DNA of 64,000 bases from Flaveria trinervia (taxonomy: Eukaryota; Streptophyta; Magnoliopsida; Asterales; Asteraceae): the NCBI GenBank assembly GCA_025506515.1, contig CM046458.1, positions 42,420,731-42,484,730 on the forward strand, written 5' to 3'. Below, piece after piece: positions 22,013 to 33,472 of this stretch. Made by a program: the position numbers and the translations under genes. Within the stretch, counting starts at the first letter, position 1. Every line of letters starts with the position of its first letter. A model generated the notes under the pieces. The model saw only the letters and a list, made by a program, of their open reading frames with translations, was not told where the DNA came from and did no database searches.

Positions 22013-22724
22013 TTAGAACAGCCCTAGATAGTAATGTTAGTTAATTATAGTTTAGTGCATATAGAAGTTATTTATTTGGTTTGTTGCAGTTGATTCATGT
22101 AACAACCGGCTTTTTTAAAGACAAGATATGAGGAATAAAAAGAAAAAAAAGCTATAAGGTCCAAGTGGAGGGACCAAAAGTGTCCAAAAGGACAAAACTT
22201 TGAAAAAGTTGGTGTAAAGGTGGGCATGGCTGCCCACCCTCACTTCACATCAACATCTTCATCGTTTTAGAGAGAGAGAGTAGGGGAAACTCTCGGCTTG
22301 TAGAAGAAGAAGAAGTGAATGAATTCAAGGTAAGAATTCGTGGTTTTTATGTGTTTATGACAGGTTTTATCCCGGTGTATGCATATGTGCTTATGTGTTT
22401 GTGCATGTGCTCGGGTGTGTGTGTTCGGTGTTGTTTTAGGTGTTTGAACTCATTGCAAGCGGGTTAGAAAGGAAGAAACACCCAAGTTGCATCAGGTGAG
22501 TTCTAGACCCCGGTTTTTACTTGTTTTCAAACATCTTTGGGGCTGAAAATGTATTGAATGATTTTTACAATGTTTGAGTATGTATGTCCGTATGTATTGT
22601 GCAAGATTGGATGTGATTCCTAAATTCTTATAGGTTATTCATGTTTAGAATAGCCACATTAAGCTTAGAACAGATGGATTTGATGATTGGGTTGAAAACA
22701 TACTGGGAACATGTTGAACAGAAG

Positions 22725-23130
22725 GTCCATGCGCCTAGATAAGGCTCACACGCCTGAAAATGCCTTAGAAAGAATTAAGTGTAATCCATGCACCTAAACA
22801 GTAGCCCATGCGCCTAAGAATACCTTAGAAATGTTTAAGTACAACCCATGCGCCTGAATAGTGGTCCATGCGCCTAGAAATGATAGTCGGACGACTAAGT
22901 GTAGGGCCATGTGCCCCAATAGTGCCCATGCGCCCAAGTGGTATGCGCCTAAGTGCCCATGCGTTCGAATTACCCATGCGTCTAAGTGTTCATACGCACA
23001 ATAGTGCCGCGTCTGAATAGTTCATGCGTCTAAAGTGAAAAATGCTTAAGTGTTGGCTGATGCGCCTACATAGTGATGAAACGCCCCGAACAGGGCTCAT
23101 GCGCCCAAATAGTTCCCATGCGCCTAAGCA
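22725..23130. repeat. ATGCGCCT-type minisatellite in Gy3 5' LTR
   Basis: About 15 degenerate units of 20-30 bp with the core CCATGCGCCTR separated by variable spacers. The counterpart in the 3' LTR is at 29788-30205. Confidence 0.85.
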
Positions 23131-23552
23131 CTTAGAAATTTTTACAGAATTTTCTAGGTGTCTGTGCTTTAGGTTTTGACCGAGGTTGACTAAGGGCTTA
23201 TTAATGATGATGTTTCATGCATGATATGATTACTTAGGATTGTTTCTTATTATTGTTAATGCTACTATTATTATTACTTAAGTATGTGACTTTACGTGGT
23301 ATGTTATTATCGTAACGTAAAGTATATCATAATAATAAAGTGAAAGAGCAATAAGGAAAAGAAGAGGAACATTAATGAAAATGTTAACAAGTCTTGCAAG
23401 CTTACAGGAGGTACACGACCATGTTGTCGTTAGCTCAACTGCGTTGCGGGTTAGCTACCCTATTATGCACACAGGGTCAATCAATTGAGATTGGCAGGAC
23501 CTTTGTAGCGTGTCCTAGGTGATTGGGTTGGCCTTGTACATAGTACAAAACC

Positions 23553-23690
23553 CTTTCGATTGATATAGTTGACCCTTTCAAGGGATACAGTTGACCCTTT
23601 CAAGGGATACAGTTGACCCTTTCGGGGGATACAGTTTACCCTTTCGGGGGATATAGTTTACCCTTTTGAGGATATAGATGGCCCATCACC
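23553..23690. repeat. 22-bp tandem repeat in Gy3 5' LTR
   Basis: Six copies of GGATACAGTTGACCCTTTC-type units, partly degenerate. The counterpart in the 3' LTR at 30625-30730 has about five. Confidence 0.85.
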
Positions 23691-24237
23691 CCTTTTCCAT
23701 CATGCATATAGTTGGGGTATTGCTCACTGGTCCATACAGAAAGTGAAACATAAAGATAAAAGTTTACAAAACAGACAAGGCATTCAGTAAGGAGAACGAA
23801 CAATATTTGTTCATATAGTTGATGCGTGCTCGCATATACAGTACAGAGTTGTATTTTACAGAAATAGTATTTTCTTATACAACATATAGAAAGTATTTTT
23901 ATTACTTATAAAACTAGAACTCACTCAGCAACACTGACTTTTATACATTTTCAGTTGGCAGGTAATTATTGTTGAGGATGGCACGAGGGTGAAGCTACTC
24001 GGCAAGGAAAGCCTGACATCCATTCGTACTCTGTGCTGTTGTTGTTTTGTAATGCATATAAACAATTCTTTTGTAAACAGTTAATGATGATGTATTGCTT
24101 AACAACAGTGTTTTAAATGAAATGAATGGTTTTTGATAAATCATTTCCACTGCTAAGTTCGTATAATTATAATGTTTAATGTTTTAAACTGCTGTGATTG
24201 ACCAACTATGAGGTCTCCGGGAACGGGCCTTACAAAT

Positions 24238-24249
24238 TGGTATCAGAGC
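24238..24249 (+). other. Gy3 primer-binding site
   Basis: TGGTATCAGAGC, complementary to the initiator-Met tRNA 3' end, three bases after the 5' LTR. The leader up to the gag ATG at 24589 has no coding signal. Confidence 0.93.
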
Positions 24250-24588
24250 CAAAGTTTAAGAGAATTGGGTTAATAAACTTTTAAAACCTAAACTTAAACT
24301 GAAAATGGGACAAATGGAGGGATGTTAGCCCGAGTAGCTACGTGCCATCATGTATGTCTTTTCCTAATGTTAACCGGTATTATGTGCGCATGCTATTTGA
24401 TTATGTGCTCTTAGCAGATTTAGATACTGATTATGTCAGGTAGGAGATGCTTGGGGTTTTAAGAGTAAAGTAAGTGGCTAATCACAACTGGACACTATAA
24501 TTAGGGACTTACTATACTTGACATAAACTGAGGGTGTTACCTTGAATGACCGTTTTAGTGTTTGAATCTTATAGTGTGCTTATAGAGG

Positions 24589-25740
24589 ATGGCTAGCGGT
24601 AGATCTTCAAAGGCTCTCGCGTGGAGGTCATGGTGCTGCCCCGCGACTCAAGAAAGGGAGACCCAGAGTAGAGAAAGTGGTTCATGAAGAACCAGAGACC
24701 CCTCATCCGGAGGGTGGCGACGAGAGTGCCAATCTGAGAGTCTCAGTAAAGGAGGCTGTAGTGGAAGAGGTTCACCAGGTCATGCAGACATTCTACCGTC
24801 TGTGGTGACCAAAGTGATCAAGGCAGTAAGGGATGGGGAAAGGAAGGAGAGGAACAGCTCCTCGGGAGGACGAGAACAACCAGAGCCGGAAACGGTTCTC
24901 TTTGATGATGAGGAGGAAGAAGAGGAGCCTCCGCTGGAGGCGACTAGAGGCTGTAATTATGGGGCATTTATGAGATGCAAGCCCCCTACTTTCGACGGAA
25001 ACGGCACAGCTGCAGCTGCTCATCGGTGGGTGAGGGAAATGGAGGTTGTCCTCGATATCAGTGAATGTCGTGAAGATCAGAAGGTGAAATTCGCTACCCA
25101 CTCCTTTGTGGACTCGGCTTTGTGCTGGTGGGACAACATTGTCCAAGCCGAGGATAGCAGGGCTATTGGAAGAATGAGGTGGCATGAACTGAAGAAGTTG
25201 GTGATTGAGGAATTCTGTCCTCATAAAGAGATGGATAAGGTAGAAAGAGACTTCCTGCAGCTGGAGGCTAGAACGATGACACACCAGCAGTAGACCACCA
25301 AATTCAATGAAATGGCGTGGCTGGTGCCCGATCAAATGACACCACTGTCACGAAGGATTAAAAGATACATCCAAGGGCTGTCGGCGGATATCCGTAGGCA
25401 TATGATTGCCGCCCGGCCGAGCACTTTTAGGTTGGCGGTTGACTTGGCTGGCAGATTATACGATGAGCGCGAGGTGGTGGTGGCTGAGGTGGATAAGAAA
25501 GATGGTGGAAGTCGTAACTGGAATGGAAAATGGTTTGGGCGTGGTAGAACTGCTCCAAACAAGAAGGTGGCAAAGGTGGGTGACTGACATGTGGTCACAT
25601 CTAGATCAGGCTGAGGAGGTGTGACAAATATGGAAGGGAGCATACTGGTGAGTGCAGGATAGGGATGAATGTATGCTTCAGGTGTGGCCAGCCTGGCCAT
25701 ATCGCTAGAGACTGTAAGAAGCCAAGGGGAGAGCTCTAGA
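24589..25740 (+). pseudogene. Gy3 gag, broken
   Basis: ATG at 24589 (MASGRSSKA), soon frameshifted. The acidic linker and capsid-like part lie at 24802-25293 (MRCKPPTFDGNGTAAAAHRW, ALCWWDNIVQAEDSRAIGRM), with a stop at 25291-25293 where Gy1 has an EQYTTKFNE sequence. It continues at 25312-25587 (RYIQGLSADIRRHMIAARPS). One zinc knuckle, CFRCGQPGHIARDC, is visible at about 25676-25718, followed by an in-frame stop; the second knuckle is absent. Confidence 0.85.
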
Positions 25741-26123
25741 GCAGAAAGAAGAAGCCGGAGGAAGGAGGGCAGAGGGCAGGTGCTAGAGCTTACACCATGA
25801 CCCGGGAGGAAGCCAGAGCTGATCCCGATGTTGTGTCAGTATGTTATGGTAAACCAAACTTGTGCCTCTATATTGTTTGATTCCGGTGCTAGTAGGAGTT
25901 TTATTTCTAGTACTTTCTGTACTAAGTTGCATGTTATTAGTAGAAAGTTAGTGCACCATTCGATGTAGAAACTTGCTATTTAATCCACTAGAAGTACTGA
26001 TGTGATAGAGGAGTTCCATAGAACTAGAAGGTCATAGGTTTGCTGCTAGATTACACGTGATACCCTAGGTGGATTTGATGTAGTACTAGGGATGGACTAG
26101 TTAGCAACCTATAAGCAAACATC
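25741..26123 (+). pseudogene. Gy3 protease region, heavily decayed
   Basis: The active-site stretch LFDSGASRSFISS is readable at about 25873-25911, but frames break on both sides and many stops occur. The DNA parallels the Gy1 and Gy2 protease regions up to CRKKMIRL at 26127. Confidence 0.75.
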
Positions 26124-27180
26124 GTGTGTCGCAAGAAGATGATTCGATTAGTTGCGTCCGATGGGAGTTTGGTTACGATTTATGGAGATCGCGTCACTAC
26201 GATCCCGAAAGTGATTTCGATGGCCGGGCGGAAGTGCATGAGGCGTGGATGTAGTGCCTACTTGGCCTACGTAAAGGATGTGGACGCGCCAACACCACAA
26301 CTATCCGATGTACCAGTTGTGTGTGACTTTCCGGATGTATTCTCGGAAGACTTACCCGGCATGCCACTGGATCGCGAGATTGAGTTCCAAATTGATATGA
26401 TACCCGGTGCTCAACCCGTTGCCAAAGCACCGTATCGGTTAGCTCCCACGGAAATGAAAGAACTGATGGAACAGTTACAAGAGCTGCTCGATAAGGGGTT
26501 CATTAGAGCGAGTATCTCTCCCTGGGGTGCTTCGGTCATGTTTGTGAAGAAGAAAGACGGTAGTATGAGGATGTGTATCGACTACCGAGAGCTGAACAAG
26601 TTAACGGTGAAGAACCGATACCCCGTACCAAGAATAATGATCTGTTGACCAGCTCCAAGGTGCCAGTTGGTTTTCAAGGATAGATCTTTGATCTGGTTAC
26701 CATCAGCTGAGGGTGAAGGAGCAAGATATCCCTATAACAGCTTTTCGCACACGCTACGGTCACTATGAATTCCTTGTTTTGTCATTTGGTCTGACCAATG
26801 TGCCGGCTGCTTTTATGGATTTGATGAATCAAGTGTGTCGGCCAATGTTAGATAAATCAGTGATTGTGTTTATTGATGATATCCTGATTATCGAAGAGCG
26901 AAGAGGAGCATGCTGATCATATTCGGGAGGTGTTAGAGACCTTAAGAAGGGAGAAGTTGTATGCCAAATTCTCCAAGTCTGCGTTCTGGTTACGCGGAGT
27001 TCAATTCTTAGGTCACGTGATAAATCCCGAGGGGATTATGGTAGACCCTACTAAGGTGGAGGCTGTGATGCAATGGAAGTCTCCAAAGACGCCATCCGAG
27101 ATTCGTAGTTTCTTAGGGTTGGCGGGGTATTATCGAAGGTTCATTCAGACTTTTCCAAGATCGCTTCTCCACTGACCAAG
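26124..27180 (+). pseudogene. Gy3 reverse transcriptase
   Basis: Open from 26124 to 26648 (VYGDRV-like linker, LDKGFIRASISPWGASVMFV, MRMCIDYRELNKLTVKNRYP), then frameshifted. Motif A reads FSRIDL-stop-SGYHQ at about 26673-26706, a stop replacing Arg. Motif B (LSFGLTNVPAAFMDLMNQVC) and the catalytic VFIDDILI are in 26713-26916. A frameshift follows, and the thumb/connection (FLGHVINPEGIMVDPTKVEA, IRSFLGLAGYYRRFIQ) is in 26930-27175. Confidence 0.88.
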
Positions 27181-27760
27181 TTGACCCAAAAGATGTAATG
27201 TTTATATGGGGTCAAGCCCAAGAACAGGCATTCGAGGAGTTTAAGGAGAGGTTGACTCAAGCTCCTGTCTTTTATTACCCGAAGGAAGCGAGGATTTGGT
27301 GGTATATTCAGATGCTTCTTACTCGGGGTTGGGGTGTGTATTAATGCAGAGAGGGAAGGTTATAGCCTATGCATCCCGACAGTTGAAAGTTCATGATGTC
27401 AACTACCCTACTCATGACCTGGAGCTAGCAGCCGTGGTCTTTGCCTAAAGATTTGGAGGCACTATCTGTACGGGACGAAGTGCATCATTTTCACTAACCA
27501 CAAGAGATTAAAGTACTTCTTCGAGTAAAAAGATCTGAACATGAGGCAGAGAAGATGGTTGGAGCTCATAAAAGATTATGATTGCGAGATCCACTATCAT
27601 CTGGGCAAAGCCAACGTGGTGGCTGATGCCCTTAGCCGAAAGGAGAGGCCCAAACCAATTCGGGTGAAAGCATACCAACTGATTATGACCTCTGATGTAA
27701 TGAAGCAAGTTAAGGAGTTTGAAGATGAGGCATTAAAGAAGATCATCTAACTCTGAAAGA
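27181..27760 (+). pseudogene. Gy3 RNase H domain
   Basis: Shows YSDASYSGLGCVLMQRGKVI near 27305-27360, then stops (TAA near 27446 within the ALKIW region and at 27526 before KDLNMRQRR). The C-terminal motif HYHLGKANVVADALSRKERP is at about 27592-27650. All catalytic acidic positions can be located, but in different frames. Confidence 0.85.
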
Positions 27761-29133
27761 GAGAGGTCTGATGGGGAATTGGGTGAAAACACACTCGGTG
27801 TTAAAATTCGATTTGGACGGGTGTGGATTCCTCGTTTCGGGGATCTACGTGTGAGGATTCTGGATGAAGCTCACTAGACTCGATACTCCATTCATCCTGG
27901 TGCCACGAAGATGTATCAAGATATGAAGAAAGATTATTGGTGGCCGGGTATGAAGCGTGACGTGATGGAGTATGTGAGTAAGTGCCTTACTTGTGTTATA
28001 AGTGAAGGCGGAACATCAGAAGCCGTATGGGAAGATCCAACCTTTGGATATACTGGAATGGAAGTGGGAGCACATCACCATGGATTTCATTACAAAGCTA
28101 CCACGTACTCCCAAGGAGTATGATGCCATATGGTGATTGTTGACCGCTTGACGAAGAGTGCTCACTTGCTACCGATCCGTGAGACATATTCATCCGAGAG
28201 GTTGGCTGACTTGTTCATCAAGGAGATTGTAACTCGTCATGGTGTGCCGGTGTCCATTGTGTCTGATCGTGACACCCGTTTTACATCTAAATTTTAGAAG
28301 AAATTCCACGATGCTATGGGAACGAGGTTACATATTAGCACTGCTTATCATCCCCAAACTGATGGTCAGTGAGAAAGGACCATTCAGACACTGGACGACA
28401 TGCTTCGGGCATGTGTGATTGATTTTGGGGGAAGTTGGGATGACCACCTACCGTTAGTTGAATTCTCGTACAACAATAGCTATCACGCCAGCATTGGCAT
28501 GCCACCATACCAGATGCTATATAGTAGGAGATGCAGAGCACCCATTTGTTGGGGTGATATTGGTCAAAAGGAATTGGGGAGCGTCAGGTAATCGAGGCTA
28601 CGACTGAGAAGCTTGAGAAGATTAAAGCCTTCATGAAGGCAGCCAAAGATAGACAGAAGTCGTATGCCGATAAACGACGTAGACCAATTGAGTTCCAGGT
28701 GGGTGACCGGGTTATGTTGAAGGTCTCACCTTGGAAGGGTATTATCAGATTCAGAAAGCGGGGCAAGTTGCCCAAGATATATAGGTCCTTTCCGAATCAT
28801 TGCTCGAGTAGGAGAAGTGGCCTATAGGTTGAATTACCGGATGAGTTAAGTGGGATTCACCCGACATTCTATGTGTCTCATCTGAGAAACTGTATAGCTG
28901 ATGAAGACATGATTGTTCCACTGGAGGATATCGAAGTGGATGAAAGACTCAATTATGTGGAGCAACCAGTGGCAAACATCGATCATAAAGAGAAGAGGTT
29001 GAGAAATAAAGTGGTTCCTCTTGTGCATGTACAGTGGAAGCACCGGAAGGGATCCGAGTTTACATGGGAGACTGAGGAGGAGATGAGGCAGCATTATGCT
29101 TATCTGTTCGAGGAAAACAGGTTTTGGGGATGA
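27761..29133 (+). pseudogene. Gy3 integrase and chromodomain-like tail
   Basis: Zinc-binding region YWWPGMKRDVMEYVSKCLTC at 27936-27998, core motifs MDFITKL-like (frameshifted near 28090) and IVSDRDTRFTSKF at about 28256-28295, followed by a stop. The DGQ-stop-ERTIQTLDDML segment at 28360-28400 carries a stop just before the catalytic Glu. Then come FGGSWDDHLPLVEFSYNNSY, GDRVMLKVSPWKGIIRFRKR, and the tail at 28873-29133 (VPLVHVQWKHRKGSEFTWET, EEEMRQHYAYLFEENRFWG). Confidence 0.88.
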
Positions 29134-29142
29134 AACCTATAT

Positions 29143-29155
29143 AAGGGGGGGTGGA
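29143..29155 (+). other. Gy3 polypurine tract
   Basis: AAGGGGGGGTGGA directly before the 3' LTR. Confidence 0.85.
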
Positions 29156-29787
29156 CTAGTAACACCTGGCTTTTTTTAAAGACAAGATATGATGAATAAA
29201 AAGAAAGAAAAGTTATAAGGTCCAAGTGGAGGGACCAAAAGTGTCCAAAAGGACAAAACTTTGAAAATTTGGTGTAAAGGTGGGCATGGCCGCCCACCCT
29301 CACTTCACATCAACATCTTCATCGTTTTAGAGAGAGGGAGAGAAGGGGAAACTCTCGGCTTGTAGAAGAAGAAGAAGTGAACAAATTCAAGGTAAGAATT
29401 CGTGGTTTTCATGTGTTTATGACGGTTTTTATCCATGTTGTATGCATATGTGCTTATGTGTTTGTGCATGTGCTCGGGTGTGTGTGTTTGGTGTTGTTTT
29501 AGGTGTTTGAACTCATTGCAAGCGGGTTAGAAAGGAAGAAAACACCCAAGTTGCATCAGGTGAATTCTAGACCCTGGTTTTTACTTGTTTTCAAACATCT
29601 TTGGGGCTGAAAATGTATTTAAATGATTTTTACAATGTTTGAGTATGTATGCCCGTATGTATTGTGCAAGATTGGATGTGATTCCTAAATGCTTATAGGT
29701 TATTCATGTTTAGAATAGCCACATTAAGCTTAGAACAATGGATTTGATGATTGGGTTGAAAACATACTGGAACATGTTGAACAGAAG

Positions 29788-30205
29788 GTCCATGCGCCTA
29801 GATAAGGCTCATGCGCCTGAAAATGCCTTAGAAAGAATTAAGTGTAATCCATGCACCTAAACAATAGCCCATGCGCCTAAGATTACCTTAGAAATGTTTA
29901 AGTATAGCCCATGTGCCTGAACAGTGGTCCATGCGCCTAGAAATGATAGCCACGACTAAGTGTAGGGCCATGCGCCCCAATAGTGCCCTTGCACCCAAGT
30001 GGCTCATGCGCCTAAGTGCCCATGCGTCCGAATTACCCATGCGTCTAAGTGTTCATATGCACAAATAGTGCCCATGCGCCTGAATAGTTCATGCGCCTAA
30101 AGTGAAAAATGCTTAAGTGTTGGCTAATGCGCCTACATAGTGATGAAACGCCCGAACAGGGCTCATGCGCCCAAATAGTTCCCATGCCCTAAGCACTTAG
30201 AAATT
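29788..30205. repeat. ATGCGCCT-type minisatellite in Gy3 3' LTR
   Basis: Counterpart of 22725-23130, with scattered CpG-to-TpG/CpA changes (CATGTGCC, CATGCACC). Confidence 0.85.
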
Positions 30206-30624
30206 TTTAAAGAATCTTCTAGGAGTCTATGCTTTAGGGTTTTGACTGAGGTTGACTAAGGGCTTATTATTGATGATGTTTCATGCATGATATGATTACT
30301 TATGATTGTTCCTTATTATTGTTATTGCTATTATTATTATTACTTATAGTATGTGACTTTACGTGGTATGTTTTATCGTAACGTAAAGTATATTGTAATA
30401 ATGAAGTGAAAGAGCAATAAGGAAAAGAAGAGGAACATTAATGAAAATGTTAACAAGTCTTGCAAGCTTACAGGAGGTACACGACTATGTTGTCGTTAGC
30501 TCAACTGCATTGTGAGTTAGCTACCCTATTATGCACACAGGGTCAATCAAATGAGATTGGCAGGACCTTTGTAGCATGCCCTAGGTGATTGAGTTGGCCT
30601 TGTACATAGTACACAGAACCCTTT

Positions 30625-30730
30625 TGATTGATACAGTTGACCCTTTCGAGGGATACAGTTGACCCTTTCGAGGGATACAGTTGACCCTTTCGGGGATATA
30701 GTTTACCCTTTCGAGGGATATAGATGGCCC
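30625..30730. repeat. 22-bp tandem repeat in Gy3 3' LTR
   Basis: About five GGATACAGTTGACCCTTTC-type units; counterpart of 23553-23690. Confidence 0.85.
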
Positions 30731-31279
30731 ATCACCCATTTTCCATTGCGCATATAGTTGGGGTATTATTCACTGGTCCATACAGAAAGTGAAACATAAA
30801 GATAAAAATATACAGAACAGACAAGGCATATAGTAAAGAGAACAAACAATATTTGTTCATATAGTTGATGCGTGCTCGCATATACAGTACATAGTTGTAT
30901 TTTACAGAAAATAGTATTTTCTTATACAACATATAGAAAGTATTTTATTACTTATAAAACTAGAACTCACTCAGCAATGCTGACTTTTATACATTTTCAG
31001 TTCACAGGTAATTATTGCTGAGGATGGCACGAAGGTGAAGCTACTCGGTAGGGAAAGCTTGGCATTCATTCGTGCTCTGTGTTGTTGTTGTTTTGTAATG
31101 CATATAAACAATTCTTTTGTAAACAGTTATGATGATGTATTGCTTAACAACAGTGTTCTAAATGAAATGAATGGTTTTGATAAATCATTTCCGCTGCTTA
31201 AGTTCGTATAATTATAATGTTTAATGTTTTAACTGATGTTATTGACCAACTGTGAGGTCTCTGGGAACGGGGCCTTACA

Positions 31280-31337
31280 AGTTGGTATCAGAGCCAAAGT
31301 TTAAAAGAATTGGGTTAAATAAACTTTTAAAACCTAA
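31280..31337 (+). other. second PBS and leader stub after Gy3 3' LTR
   Basis: TGGTATCAGAGC at 31283-31294 and the following leader bases match the leader after the 5' LTR (24235-24291) almost base for base up to AAAACCTAA at 31337, then similarity stops. A normal 3' LTR would be followed by the target duplication. Confidence 0.9.
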
Positions 31338-32324
31338 GACTGTGTAGATCTGGTAATAAAAAATTTATTCATTACGAATATAATAGGTTGATTAATTGAA
31401 GTTGGGGCAGAATCGAAGCGACTAAAGTAACCCAAAATTATGATTTCGAATGGGATACATCCAAACGTTGAAACTTTCAAAGATGTAACTGCATTGATTG
31501 CTGGCTCTAGGTCTGTTTCAACTGCAGATCGATTGAAGGTTTTTGCTATTTCCTCCCACAATGCGACATCGATGAGCTTGCCACTGTATAGTCATATAAA
31601 TGCAGTTAGTGTTCTAATAATTAGTATAATTATATACCTCAAAGTAGGGGTTATACCTTTCATGTTGTAGACGAATACATAACGGACCTTTTCTGCTGTG
31701 TCCTGCTACTTCTTTCGCGCTAATATAACGCCCAAATAAACCTGAAATGTTGTTGGAATATGATATAGTCCGTGAGTATAAAAGTCATGCACGATAAACA
31801 AAAACATGGTAAACAGACAACCTGTCAGAAGTTTGTTTCTGTCCACCAAACGTCTCTGCAATTCTAAGTATGGGGCAAACACGAAGTAGTAGTATGGTAT
31901 AACGTTGTTTTCAATGGGTGTTATTGTTGTAGATCTGCCAAAAAGAATAATTGCATTGCGATCAACAAAATTACTTGATGTTCTTTGCTCTATGTAGACA
32001 AAACTCGTGATTTTATAGAAAGTCTTTGATCTGATCATTTCATTGAAATGTGTAGTGTTGTGCGCATTTGTAGTTGCCTCTAAAGCATCGCCCTGCAATA
32101 TGAATTTGTGTCATGCTAAACGGTTTTTATAGAAACAAACATGTTGAAGTAGTGATTATAATACTGCTACTTACATGTTCATCAACAAACAATAAGTGGA
32201 GTATAGGACGTAGATACATCTTCCATTTCTTTATTATTCTAACTTCGATTGACTTTGTACTGCATTTAGGGGTGAGAGTTGATATTCCTTGAACTGATAT
32301 TTTAGCTTTCTTGTCTGCAATCAA
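31338..32324 (-). pseudogene. RPA1-like N-terminal and middle part, Helitron-borne
   Basis: Minus strand, several exons. Exon 1 (from about 32324) shows SIEVRIIKKWKMYLRPILHL and FVDEH, then GTAAGT; the acceptor TATTGCAG leads to GDALEATTNAHNTTHFNEMI, KTFYKITSFVYIEQRTSSNF and VIPYYYFVFAPYLELQ, the first OB fold with the conserved DEH/GDALEAT region split by an intron. After another intron come VYLGVILARK and VRYVFVYNMKG. A further exon reads LIDVALWEEIAKTF and INAVTSLKVSTFG up to the Gy3 junction at 31338. It begins just downstream of the helicase end. No long frame covers the whole gene, and an extra base seems to disturb the LARKK-stop-QDT stretch. Confidence 0.8.
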
Positions 32325-32384
32325 TTTCAGCCAAAAAGTCTGAATAAACTATATTTTTTGTTACATTAGGAGGTGTATTTTCAG
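32300..32384 (-). pseudogene. last codons of the Helitron helicase, cut off by Gy2
   Basis: Directly beyond Gy2 the minus strand reads ENTPPNVTKNIVYSDFLAEI and stops after DCRQES. TKNIVY is typical of the extreme C-terminus of Helitron PIF1-like helicases. On the other side of Gy2 the helicase ends LKVYLEPSE at 41065; the reading frame continues across when Gy2 and one TSD copy are ignored. Confidence 0.82.
32380..32384. repeat. target-site duplication of Gy2, left copy
   Basis: TTCAG, identical to 41065-41069. Confidence 0.9.
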
Positions 32385-32845
32385 TGTAAGGCCCCGTTCC
32401 CGGAGACCTCACAGTTGGTCATTCATTGCACATAAAACATTATAATTACATTTGTCTTACGAAAACATTGCAGCAGAAACATAAAAATATAACTTTTCAT
32501 ATCATTGCAAATGTTTTGAAAGTTAATACAAGCGTTCATTTCAAAACATCATTCGTTCGCATTACAATGCAAAAACATTAACAAAAGATTGCCATCTAAA
32601 AGAGCTGAGTAGCCGCCTCGTGCCATCCTCAGCAACGTTTACCTGCCAACTGAAAATGTATAAAGTCAGCGTTATTGAGTGAGTTCTAGTTTTATAAATA
32701 AAACATACTTTTCTTTCAAATTCATACTATACTTTACATTCACTCGTGATCATGCATCATACATACATACAGATAATATCATTATTATCTTCCATTATGT
32801 TCGTTCACATTTGTTCATTCATTACTTCTAGTGACATATACATTA

Positions 32846-33035
32846 CCCCGAACATTGTGCATGAAGCGGGTAACTGGGCCTGCGGTCTTTCATAGACCGC
32901 GAACATTATGCACGAAGTTGACTCCAGTACCTAGGGCAAGTACATTCACCATTTATCTTTTCTATTTTATTCCGGATCAATGCCATATGCTACCTCGAAC
33001 ATTGTGCACGAAGCTGACTCCAGTACCTAGGGCAA
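32846..33035. repeat. direct repeats in Gy2 left LTR
   Basis: Three units starting CGAACATTGTGCAYGAAGC (one reads GCGAACATTATGCACGAAGT), two of them continuing TGACTCCAGTACCTAGGGCA. Counterpart at 39487-39680. Confidence 0.82.
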
Positions 33036-33472
33036 GTGGCAAGGGTCCCATTAATGTGGTCAATCACAAGGATTGGACCCCAATGTGCATCCTTTGGGGT
33101 AGCTAACCCGCACACTGTTGAGCTAACACCTACATAGGGTGTGCACATCCATACGTTTCCTTGCAAGACTTCTTACGTTCATTTCTTCGTTAATGCATGC
33201 ATTCATTCATCATGTTCCTTTTCCATTATCTTTCACTTTACGTTACATAATACTTTCGGTTCATTCATTATCATAACACGCAAAGTCATAGGAAAGATGA
33301 TCATACATCATATAAGGAACATAAACATATCATACAATCATACATCACATCATACATCACATCATCACAACATAAATGACTTCAAAAAGTCAACTTACAT
33401 AGCCCCCGGAATCTCCCAACTCAAAGCTTACATTACATGTTTTCCCCAAAAAATTAGAAAATATTCTAAGTC

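Larger units (their letters stand above)
22098..24234 (+). repeat. Gy3 5' LTR
   Basis: 2137 bp, TGTAACAACCGGC to GGGCCTTACA. It contains a minisatellite with ATGCGCCT cores (22725-23130) and a 22-bp tandem array (23553-23690). Same LTR subfamily as Gy2, different from Gy1. Confidence 0.93.
29158..31279 (+). repeat. Gy3 3' LTR
   Basis: 2122 bp, closely similar to 22098-24234. The first base is mutated (AGTAACACCTGG instead of TGTAAC...). It contains the minisatellite (29788-30205) and the 22-bp array (30625-30730). Confidence 0.92.
22098..31337 (+). mobile_element. Gy3: Ty3/gypsy chromovirus on plus strand, with an extra PBS-leader stub after the 3' LTR
   Basis: 5' LTR (22098-24234), PBS, gag-pol relics, polypurine tract and 3' LTR (29158-31279) in order. 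Unusually, the 3' LTR is followed by a second PBS and 43 more bases of leader (to 31337) before Helitron DNA resumes. That is the beginning of a second internal region, so this is a truncated tandem (LTR-internal-LTR-internal) or a recombination product. The left flank is ATTCA and the right flank GACTG, so no target duplication remains. It lies within the RPA-like gene of the Helitron. Confidence 0.9.
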
